A stretch of DNA of 64,000 nt. It comes from Candidatus Handelsmanbacteria bacterium (lineage in GTDB: Bacteria > Latescibacterota > UBA2968 > UBA8231). Under the pieces are notes generated by a model. It saw only the letters and a program-made list of their open reading frames with translations. It had not been told where the DNA came from and made no database searches. Below are positions 57,249 through 64,000 of this stretch, in pieces. Each line of letters opens with the position of its first letter. Within the stretch, counting starts at the first letter, position 1. The stretch spans positions 18,353 through 82,352 of the forward strand of contig VGJS01000010.1 of assembly GCA_016867395.1 (NCBI GenBank), given 5' to 3'. Position numbers and translations under genes: made by a program.

Positions 57249-59738
57249 ATGGACTACGAGCCTTTGGACCTGTCAGCCCATTGCAACGCCGGCGCCTCCC
57301 TCCTGGGCGAAGGGGTCCAAGCGCCAGTGGGTCTGCAAGTCCTGCGGGGGCTGCCCTTTCAGGTGGGGCCAGCTCTGGGCTCTGCGGAGCGCTGTTTCGT
57401 GGCCTTTGGCCCGGAGGCTGGGCCCTTGGTGATCCCGGTGGGCAAGCAGGCGCACTGGCTGATCTTCGTCCACCGCCTGTTGGAGTCCAAGGTGATGGAG
57501 GGCGGGCCCCTCGGGGTACAGGTGGCGCAGTACGCCTTTCACCTTGCAGGCGGAGAGGTGATCCGGGCGCCGGTCCGGGAGCGCTTCGAGATCTCCACCA
57601 TCCCTCCCCCCACGGGCAGTCTGCCTTTCCTGGCCTTTCCCGACCAGCAGGACGCCACCTTGCCGCGCCACACCGGGGTCTGGGGGGAGGCGGGCAGACG
57701 GCAGACCGAGGTCTTGCCGGGCAGTGCCCGTTGGTATTTTCTCTGGCCCTGGAAAAACCCCCACCCGGAGCGCCGGCTCGACAGGGTGGAGATCCTCCCC
57801 GCCGGCCCCGCCTTCCTGATCGGGGCGCTGACCCTGAGCCACCTGGAGGAAGAACCTTTCAACCGCGAGGCGACCCGGGAGGTGCTCATCACCCTGCCCC
57901 AGGAAGGGGATGCCAAGCGGCCGTTAAATCTGGAGGTGGAGGTGGACCGGGGCATCACCACCTACCCCTATGCCCTGCCCCTGGCGCCGGCAGCCCAGTT
58001 TCTGGAGGACCGCAAGGGCTGGGGCGAGGCCCAGAATCCCCACAGCAGCCCGGCGTACGCGGAGGTGGCGGCCAATCCTTCGGCCACGGTGACGGTCAAG
58101 CAGAACGGGGAGGTGCTGGGCCGGGCGAACTGGGGAAAGCTCCAGGAAGAGGGCGCCCTGCAACCCACCCCCCGGCTGCAACTGCGGCTGCGGGACCAGG
58201 GCCGCAACTGGGTCCATGTGCGGGTGGTGGACGAGGGAACCGGGAAGCCGGTGCCCTGCCGGGTCCACTTCCGCTCGCCCGAGGGCATCCCCTATGCCCC
58301 GCACGGGCACCACGCCCACGTCAACTCCAACATGGGCACCTGGCATCTGGACGTGGGCGGGGACCTGCGGCTGGGCCAGATCACCTATGCCTATATCGAC
58401 GGCACCTGCCAGGGCTGGCTGCCCTGCGGGGAGGTTATCGCCGACGTGGCCCGTGGGTACGAGTACGAGCCCCTGCGCTGCCGGGTGGAACTCAAGCCGG
58501 GGCAGCGGGAATTGGAGCTGCGGCTGCGGCGCTGGCGCGACATGAATCAGGAGCGGTGGTTCAGCGGGGACTCACACGTCCACTTCCTCTCCACCCAGGG
58601 CAGCCACGCCGAGGCCCGGGGCGAGGACCTCAACGTGGTGAACCTCCTCCAATCCCAGTGGGGGAGCTTGTTCACCAACACTGAGGAGTTTACCGGGGAG
58701 CCCAGCGTCTCGCCGGACGGGCAGAGCATCGTGTACATCACCCAGGAGAACCGCCAGCACTACCTGGGCCACCTGACCCTGCTGGGCCTGAAGAAACCGG
58801 TGATGCCCTGGTGCGCGGACGGGCCCAACGAGGGGGAGTTGGGCGGCACCCTGGAGGCGACCATGTCCGACTGGGCGGACCAGTGCCGCGCTCAGGGCGG
58901 CACGGTGATCATCCCGCACCTGCCCCACCCCAACGGCGAGCCGGCCACCCTGATCGCCACCGGCCGGGCGGACGCGGTGGAGATGCTGCGGCACGGGGTC
59001 TACCAGCACCAGGAGTACTACCGCTACCTCAACTCCGGGTACAAGCTCCCCCTGGTGGGCGGGACCGACAAGATGACCAGCGACGTGCCGGTGGGGATCT
59101 ACCGCACCTACGTGTACATCCCCCCTAACGAGCCCTTCACCTACCAGAGCTGGTGCCGCAATGTGGCCGCAGGCCGCACCTTCCACAGCGGCGGGCCCCT
59201 GCTGCGCTTTGAGGTGGAGGGCCGCCGGATCGGGGACACGGTGCAGTTGCCGGGCAATGGCGGCACCGTGGAGGTGGTGGCGGAGGCCGAGTCCATCCTG
59301 CCCATCCACACCCTGGAGATCGTGCAGGAGGGACGGGTGGTGACCTCGTCCACCGAGGAGAAAGGGACACGCAAGCTGAGCCTGCAGGCCAGGGTGAAGG
59401 TGGAGAAGCACTCCTGGCTGGCGGCCCGCTGCGGCGGGCCGGGGTACTCGGCCCTGCCCCACCATGACGGCTGGGGGAGGGGGATCATGGCCCACACCTC
59501 GCCGGTGTACCTGGCCTGCGGGGGGGAATGGTGGATGTTCAACCTGGAGACGGCCCAGTACATGCTGACCCTGGTGGACGGTTGCCTCAGCTATATCCGC
59601 CACAGCAGCCGGCAGCGGCCAGCGCCGACCACCCACCACCACGGCGAGGCAGACCACCTGGCGTACCTGGAGCGGCCTTTCCTCGAAGCGCAGGCCGCCA
59701 TCCTCCGGCGGATGCACCAGCTGGGGGTGCCCCACTGA
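57249..59738 (+). CDS. CehA/McbA-family PHP-type metallohydrolase
   Basis: 829 residues. The N-terminal ~430 are beta-rich with a carboxypeptidase-regulatory-like stretch (VRVVDEGTGKPVPCRVHFRS, AYIDGTCQGWLPCGEVI). The catalytic part starts at WFSGDSHVHFLST (~437) with the H-x-H metal motif, then VIIPHLPHPNGEPA (~556) with further His and GGTDKMTSDVPVG (~604). CehA/McbA enzymes hydrolyse esters or carbamates in the PHP/amidohydrolase-like metal site. No signal peptide seen. ATG three bases after the Gfo/Idh stop; its stop overlaps the next ATG (TGATG). Confidence 0.8.
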   Translation: MDYEPLDLSAHCNAGASLLGEGVQAPVGLQVLRGLPFQVGPALGSAERCFVAFGPEAGPLVIPVGKQAHWLIFVHRLLESKVMEGGPLGVQVAQYAFHLAGGEVIRAPVRERFEISTIPPPTGSLPFLAFPDQQDATLPRHTGVWGEAGRRQTEVLPGSARWYFLWPWKNPHPERRLDRVEILPAGPAFLIGALTLSHLEEEPFNREATREVLITLPQEGDAKRPLNLEVEVDRGITTYPYALPLAPAAQFLEDRKGWGEAQNPHSSPAYAEVAANPSATVTVKQNGEVLGRANWGKLQEEGALQPTPRLQLRLRDQGRNWVHVRVVDEGTGKPVPCRVHFRSPEGIPYAPHGHHAHVNSNMGTWHLDVGGDLRLGQITYAYIDGTCQGWLPCGEVIADVARGYEYEPLRCRVELKPGQRELELRLRRWRDMNQERWFSGDSHVHFLSTQGSHAEARGEDLNVVNLLQSQWGSLFTNTEEFTGEPSVSPDGQSIVYITQENRQHYLGHLTLLGLKKPVMPWCADGPNEGELGGTLEATMSDWADQCRAQGGTVIIPHLPHPNGEPATLIATGRADAVEMLRHGVYQHQEYYRYLNSGYKLPLVGGTDKMTSDVPVGIYRTYVYIPPNEPFTYQSWCRNVAAGRTFHSGGPLLRFEVEGRRIGDTVQLPGNGGTVEVVAEAESILPIHTLEIVQEGRVVTSSTEEKGTRKLSLQARVKVEKHSWLAARCGGPGYSALPHHDGWGRGIMAHTSPVYLACGGEWWMFNLETAQYMLTLVDGCLSYIRHSSRQRPAPTTHHHGEADHLAYLERPFLEAQAAILRRMHQLGVPH

Positions 59739-61420
59739 TGGCGGCCCGTGGCGAAATGATCCTCCGGCCGGGGGAGCGGGGGCGGCTGGATTTGGCAGGG
59801 TCCCTGACGGTCGCGGCCTGGGTACACAGCGAGGAGCCTAGGGCCGAGGCGATGCAGGTCATCGCCGCGCAGTGGGCCCTGCGGGGTGAAATGGGCGGGT
59901 TTGCCACCTACGACGCGGCCCACACCGAGGGGTTGAACACCCGGGGCTACTTTGGGGCGGTCTGGGACGGCCGGTACGTGCACTTTGCCCCCCAGTACAA
60001 CGGGGAGGAGCGACACGGAAAGGTGCTGCGCCTGGACACCTGCGGGGATTTCTACCAGCGGGAGAGCTGGGCCTCCTACGATGCGGGCTACACCTCAGGC
60101 TTGCAGAGCCGGGGGTACTACGGGGCGGTCTTCGACGGACAGTATGTGTATTTCGTGCCCCGCACCGACGGGGTGAGTCACCACAGCCGGGTGCTGCGCC
60201 TCGACGGGCGCGGGGAATTCCGCCGCCCTGAGAGCTGGAGCGCCTTTGACGCGGGCTTGCCCATCTCCTACCAGAGCGGGGCCTTCGACGGGCGCTATAT
60301 CTACTTTGTCCCCGGCTACGAGGAGGGAAAGCCCACGGGCGTGGTGCTGCGCCTGGACACCCGGGGGGAGTTCGCCGACCCCAGCAGTTACGCGGTGTAT
60401 GACGCGGGAAACACCGGCGGGATGGACACCCGCTGCTACGACGGGGCGGTTTTCGACGGGCGGTACGTGTACTTTGCGCCCCTGGAGACCCACGGGAATT
60501 TTCTCCGGCTGGACACCCAGGGGGAGTATATGGACCCTGCGAGTTGGGCGGCCTTTCATCCGCCCCTGCCCGCTGGCCAGGGGGTGGGGGCGATCTTCGA
60601 CGGGCGGTACGTGTACTATGTGCCCTACACCAACAAGGTGGTGGTGCGCTGCGACACCGCAGGGGCGTTTCAGGACCCCGGCAGTTGGGAGGCCCACGAC
60701 GCCGGCCACACCTCTGGCCTGAAGACCAGGGGCTACGACGGGGCGGCCTTCGACGGGCGGTACGTGTATTTCATCCCCTTCTGGGAGGGGGAGGACCTGG
60801 CCGGGGGCTTCCATGCCCGGCTCTTGCGCTACGATACGGGCGGGGCCTTCGGGGACCCCCATAGCTGGCAGGCCAGGGACGCGGGCGACACGCTTCCCCC
60901 CAACCCGGGCGGATTCAATGGGGGGGCCTTTGACGGCCGCTTCCTCTACCTGGCCCCCTGGCGGGAGGGCACCGGCCCGGAGGGACAGATCCTCTCCCAC
61001 GCCAAGGTGATGCGCTGCGACACCGCGGACCCTTCCTCCTGTTTTATCCTCAAGTACATGGACTGCGGCCACAACGGGGGGCTGGGGGCGGCCCTGGGCG
61101 GTCCCAGCCTGATGGTAAACACCGCCAGGGGGGTGCGCAGTGCCCGGAGCTTTGCCAACCCCGGGCCGGGCTGGCACCACCTGGCCGGGGTGTATGAGGG
61201 GGAGCGCATCGCCCTTTACCTGGATGGGGAGAAGGTGGCCGAGGGCGAGGGGGGCGGGAACCTGGTCGAGAGCCGGATGGAGGTGGAGATCGGCGGCCTG
61301 GACGGGGGGCGCAGCCCTTTCAGGGGGGAGATCTCCCAAGTGAGAATCGCCACCGCAGCCTGGTCCCCCACGCAAGTGCGGGAGGCGTATCTACAGTTCC
61401 ATGAAAAGATCGAGAGGTGA
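59738..61420 (+). CDS. LamG-like domain interrupted by a seven-repeat propeller
   Basis: 560 residues. Residues ~8-45 (RLDLAGSLTVAAWVHSEEP) are the first strands of a LamG/concanavalin-like jelly roll; the rest of that fold appears only at ~450-560 (SFANPGPGWHHLAGVYEG, ALYLDGEKVAEG, FRGEISQVRIATAAW). Between lie seven repeats of ~50 residues, each with D-A-G, G-x-x-R-G-Y-x-GA-x-FDGRYVYF-x-P and V-L-R-LDT-x-GEF-x-DP-x-SW (last one variant), as expected for a seven-bladed propeller. No signal peptide from this ATG, chosen by the TGATG overlap. Probably binds carbohydrate; no enzyme motif seen. Confidence 0.75.
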   Translation: MAARGEMILRPGERGRLDLAGSLTVAAWVHSEEPRAEAMQVIAAQWALRGEMGGFATYDAAHTEGLNTRGYFGAVWDGRYVHFAPQYNGEERHGKVLRLDTCGDFYQRESWASYDAGYTSGLQSRGYYGAVFDGQYVYFVPRTDGVSHHSRVLRLDGRGEFRRPESWSAFDAGLPISYQSGAFDGRYIYFVPGYEEGKPTGVVLRLDTRGEFADPSSYAVYDAGNTGGMDTRCYDGAVFDGRYVYFAPLETHGNFLRLDTQGEYMDPASWAAFHPPLPAGQGVGAIFDGRYVYYVPYTNKVVVRCDTAGAFQDPGSWEAHDAGHTSGLKTRGYDGAAFDGRYVYFIPFWEGEDLAGGFHARLLRYDTGGAFGDPHSWQARDAGDTLPPNPGGFNGGAFDGRFLYLAPWREGTGPEGQILSHAKVMRCDTADPSSCFILKYMDCGHNGGLGAALGGPSLMVNTARGVRSARSFANPGPGWHHLAGVYEGERIALYLDGEKVAEGEGGGNLVESRMEVEIGGLDGGRSPFRGEISQVRIATAAWSPTQVREAYLQFHEKIER

Positions 61421-61423
61421 GCC

Positions 61424-62665
61424 ATGCTCTTCAACCGACCCCGAGCCATCGAGTACATGCGCCACTGCGGCCTCGACGCCCTGATCGCCACATCCCCGGT
61501 AAACCTCACCTATCTCACCGGCTATTACTGCTGGCTGGACCGGCTGTTCAAGGAGTACATGGTCCGACCCGGCGGCGCCCCGGAGCTGTTCCAGAATTAC
61601 GCCCTCTTTCCCCTGAGCGGGGAGCCGGCCCTGGTGGTCTCCTCGCTGATGGCGGTCAATGCCCGGGGGCTGTGGGTGAAAGATGTGCGGGGGTACGGGG
61701 ATCCGGGTTATGACCGCGCCGTGGCAGCCGGGCCACTGGAGCAGTCTCTGGAGTACTTCCAGCGGTACTTCTCCCGGCCGGCGCCAGCAGGGGCGGTGCA
61801 GGCGCTGCTCGATGTCCTCAAGGAAAGAGGGTTGGCCAAAGGGCGCATCGGGGTGGAGTTGGAGGGGCTGCCCGCCTGGGCAGCGCAAGCATTGCGGGAG
61901 GGCCTTCCCGGGGCCGAGATGGTGGACTGCACCAACTTGATCCGGTTGGTGCGCATGGTCAAGAATTTCGAGGAGCTGGCGCGTCTGGAAAAGGCGGCGG
62001 CGCTGGCCGAGGAGGCAGCCCTGGGGGTTTTGCGCCAGGCCCGGGTGGGGGACTCCCTATCTGAGCTGACCGGGCAGTTCCGCTGCCGGCTGGCCGCCGG
62101 CGGGGCAGAGCTGGACCACTTTGCCTACAGCCCGCGCGGCCTGGGCATCGCCACCGAGCCGGAGTACCGGCTGGCCGAGGACGATGTGATGTACCTGGAC
62201 TTTGGCTGCGTGTGCCGCAACTACAGCTCGGACAGCGGTCTGACCCTGGCGATGCGGCCTGTGAACCGGGAACTGGCCCGGCGCTACGCGGCTCTCCACC
62301 AGTGCCTGGAGGCCGGGGTGCAGGCCATGCGGCCGGGGGCGCGGGCCTCGCAGGTGCAGCGGGCCATGCAGGAGGCCCTCGGCCGGGAGGGGTACACCGC
62401 CTCCTACCCGCACGGGCACGGGCTGGGCCTGGAGGTGCGCGACTACCCGGTGCTCTCGCCCGACACCGGGCTGCGGGTGGCCGACGGATGCGTGGACGAG
62501 CCGGCCGACCTGCCCGTCGAGGAGGGCATGGTGCTCAATCTAGAGGCGATGTTCTTCATGCCGGGCGTGGGCTCGCTGCACCTTGAGAAGTCCTTCGTGG
62601 TGGAGGCGGGCCAGACCCGATCGCTGGTCCCCCAGGATCGCCGGCAGCCTTTGGTGCCGGGCTAG
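61424..62665 (+). CDS. M24 family metallopeptidase (Xaa-Pro dipeptidase/creatinase-like)
   Basis: 413 residues. N-terminal creatinase-like domain (LDALIATSPVNLTYLTGYY), then the pita-bread domain with the five metal ligands: Asp in MYLDFGCV, Asp in SSDSGLTL, His in YPHGHGLGLEVRD, Glu in VLNLEAMFF and Glu in LHLEKSF. Could be an aminopeptidase P, prolidase or a C-N hydrolase. Ends with TAG, overlapping the stop of the convergent cupin gene. Confidence 0.9.
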   Translation: MLFNRPRAIEYMRHCGLDALIATSPVNLTYLTGYYCWLDRLFKEYMVRPGGAPELFQNYALFPLSGEPALVVSSLMAVNARGLWVKDVRGYGDPGYDRAVAAGPLEQSLEYFQRYFSRPAPAGAVQALLDVLKERGLAKGRIGVELEGLPAWAAQALREGLPGAEMVDCTNLIRLVRMVKNFEELARLEKAAALAEEAALGVLRQARVGDSLSELTGQFRCRLAAGGAELDHFAYSPRGLGIATEPEYRLAEDDVMYLDFGCVCRNYSSDSGLTLAMRPVNRELARRYAALHQCLEAGVQAMRPGARASQVQRAMQEALGREGYTASYPHGHGLGLEVRDYPVLSPDTGLRVADGCVDEPADLPVEEGMVLNLEAMFFMPGVGSLHLEKSFVVEAGQTRSLVPQDRRQPLVPG

Positions 62666-63069
62666 GGCTCGATGGTGATCTTCACCTTGCGAGCGGGCCG
62701 TTCGTGCAGGTGGCCCTGGCCGGGCAGGGCCACGCCCAGGCGGATGGAGGGCTTGCCGCCTTTGGGAAAGATGTGGTGGAAGGTGAGGGCCGGCACGCAG
62801 ATGAAATCCCCCGCCTTGGCCTGCACGGGTTTGTCCTCGCGTCCCTCGATGATCCAGTCGATCTCCCCCTCCAGCACGATCCACCACTCGTCGTAGTTGT
62901 GGCAGTGGTTGTCGTTGATCTGTCCGGAGTTCTGGCAGATCACATTGGCCGCAAGGTGATCTGCCAGCACCACGGCCCGCGACCAGGGGGGCGGACCCAT
63001 CTCTTTTTTTATTTCTTCGAGGTGGATGCTGTTGAGGGTGGCGTCGAGGATGGGGCTGTTGAGGGGCAT
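62662..63069 (-). CDS. Small cupin-domain protein
   Basis: 135 residues, single cupin: motif 1 as NDNHCHNYDEWWIVLEGEID (H-x-H...E-like, with G), motif 2 as AGDFICVPALTFHHIFPKG (P and H). Metal-binding His residues are present, so a dioxygenase, isomerase or binding protein are all possible. GGGAGGAAACC before ATG. Overlaps the M24 gene end; divergent from the protease gene. Ends with TAG. Confidence 0.85.
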   Translation of the reverse strand: MPLNSPILDATLNSIHLEEIKKEMGPPPWSRAVVLADHLAANVICQNSGQINDNHCHNYDEWWIVLEGEIDWIIEGREDKPVQAKAGDFICVPALTFHHIFPKGGKPSIRLGVALPGQGHLHERPARKVKITIEP

Positions 63070-63099
63070 GGTTTCCTCCCGGCGTGGGGTGTGGCCCTG

Positions 63100-63128
63100 A
63101 GTCTATTGTTTTTGTCATAGGACGGCAA
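63100..63128 (-). promoter_or_regulatory. Sigma70-type promoter for the cupin gene
   Basis: Minus strand TTGCCG (63128-63123), 17-base spacer, TAGACT (63105-63100), about 30 bases before ATG 63069. Confidence 0.45.
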
Positions 63129-63132
63129 GCCG

Positions 63133-63161
63133 TTGCCTGGGACCTGCGCCGAGGGTATACT
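63133..63161 (+). promoter_or_regulatory. Sigma70-type promoter almost abutting the protease start codon
   Basis: TTGCCT (63133-63138), 17-base spacer, TATACT (63156-63161). The -10 ends only six bases before ATG 63168, which would give a nearly leaderless transcript. Confidence 0.45.
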
Positions 63162-63167
63162 GAGCCT

Positions 63168-64000
63168 ATGAGAACCGGTATCCCGCACCTGGCGCTGTTG
63201 CTGGCCCTGCTGGCCTGGGGGGAGGCCAGGCCAGTGGCAGGGGCTGCCTGCGCCTCCCCCAAGCAGGCCGCCGCCCAGGCCAAACTCCCCTCCATCGGCC
63301 GCCTCCGGGCCCTGGCCCTCTTTGGCCGCTTCGCCGACCAGGCCGACCCCGGGCCGCCGGCCTTTGCCAGCCGGCTTTTCGACCCGGAACTGCCCGGCAG
63401 CCTGACCCATTTCTACCGCGAGATGTCCTAGTGGCAGTTCATCCTCGAAGGGGAGGGGGTCCCCCGCTGCTACCCTTCCAGGGACGGGACCGCCTCGTAC
63501 CTGGCCCGGCCCGGCCAGGTGGGCCTGTACGGGCGGATCGGTGAATTTTCGCGGCAGATCATCGAGGCGGCGGACCTAGAGTTGGACCTGGGCCAGTTCG
63601 ACGATGACGGCCCCGATAGGGTGCCCACCTCGGGGGACGACGACGGGTACGTGGATTTCATCTTCCTCACCGTGCTGGAGGTACCCTACGGCTTCATCGT
63701 CGGCCCGGCCACCGGCATCGCCCTGCTGGGCCTGGGGGCGGATTTCACCACCCAGGACCGGGCCGCGGGAGGCGGCTACATCCAGGTGCGCCGCGACGAG
63801 AGCCCCCTGGGCATCGGCGGGGTGATGCAGCAGGGGCGCAGCACTGCCGAGGCCGCCGGCTCCATGGCCCACGAATTCGGCCACGCCCTGGGGCTGCCCG
63901 ACCTCTTCGACAAGGACTTTCTGCGCCGCGAGGCCCGCGACCCTGAGCCAGAGCAGGACTCGGCGGGACTGGGGTACTTCTGCCTGATGGCCCACGGGGC
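63168..64000 (+). pseudogene. Secreted M6-like zinc metalloprotease with one in-frame TAG (runs off window)
   Basis: Signal peptide (hydrophobic LALLLALLAWG ending about VAG), then a pro-region and FYREMS, TAG at 63429-63431, WQFILEGEGVPR. The frame then stays open to the last base. The zinc motif AHEFGHALGLPDLFD is near residue 235, as in immune-inhibitor-A (M6)-type proteases, preceded by DDDGYVDFIFL. The only damage seen is one TAG, at a position where relatives typically show Tyr (EMSYxQ). It may be a new nonsense mutation, a sequencing error or a read-through codon. The C-terminus lies outside. Confidence 0.65.

Noticed and set aside
23677..63431. Full reassignment of TAG to an amino acid
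   Set aside because: Several clearly complete genes (nasA, nirD, typA, M24 peptidase, cupin, others) end with TAG at the expected length, and most TAG-bearing frames also carry frameshifts or TAA. No suppressor tRNA or pyl genes are visible.

Overview
The window is GC-rich bacterial DNA (roughly two thirds G+C by eye) with tightly packed genes, many joined by ATGA/TGATG overlaps, and about 45 intact protein genes. I found no rRNA, tRNA, CRISPR array or insertion sequence. The gene mix suggests an uncultured, heterotrophic, Gram-negative-type bacterium of the Latescibacterota/Poribacteria kind: several phytanoyl-CoA-dioxygenase-like (PhyH) oxygenases, enolase-superfamily sugar-acid dehydratases, Gfo/Idh/MocA oxidoreductases, a CehA/McbA metallohydrolase and a LamG protein, plus a MacAB-TolC exporter that implies an outer membrane. 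That placement is inferred from gene content and is not firm.

Layout. 1-3740: a one-carbon operon (partial homocysteine methyltransferase, MTHFR, methyl-H4folate methyltransferase, small 'virulence factor' protein), resembling a split methionine synthase or demethylation module. 3737-10329: housekeeping genes (mnmG, adk, TPR protein, dus, lipoprotein) with a frameshifted membrane glycosyltransferase and a PhyH oxygenase. 10335-18995: nitrate assimilation. A nitrate porter, a molybdopterin nitrate reductase and a fused FeS/membrane subunit run leftward, and nirB-nirD run rightward, from an AT-rich divergent control region. 19053-20968: two NAD-binding epimerase-like proteins and a GNAT. 20999-23664: divergent promoters, a structured leader with a mini-ORF and intrinsic terminator, then a small HTH protein and an ABC-F ATPase.

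23677-26144 is a heavily decayed glycogen phosphorylase. 26218-31671 holds an aminopeptidase-like/AAC(3) fusion, a DapA-family aldolase, a metallophosphoesterase and a broken GNAT. 31668-34075 holds a divergent esterase and aldo/keto reductase. 34074-38930 is a MacA-MacB-TolC operon closed by a terminator. 39021-51637 is a probable sugar-acid catabolic locus: two tandem mandelate-racemase/enolase dehydratases plus the remnant of a third, a UxuA-like protein, a KduD-like dehydrogenase, three PhyH proteins, two Gfo/Idh enzymes, a DUF4380 protein and an unusual DUF59 fusion. A HicB-HicA toxin-antitoxin pair sits inside it. 51712-54836: typA and ppk2. 54842-63069: a broken Gfo/Idh, then an operon of Gfo/Idh, CehA/McbA metallohydrolase, a LamG protein carrying an inserted seven-repeat propeller, and an M24 peptidase, with a convergent cupin. 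63168-end: a secreted M6-like metalloprotease interrupted by a single TAG.

Most notable: (1) the LamG fold split by a seven-blade propeller; (2) two PhyH proteins with HxG where HxD should bind iron; (3) six damaged genes in 64 kb, whose in-frame stops are 12 TAG and 3 TAA but never TGA, the usual stop of the intact genes; (4) a leader with mini-ORF and terminator before the HTH/ABC-F genes.
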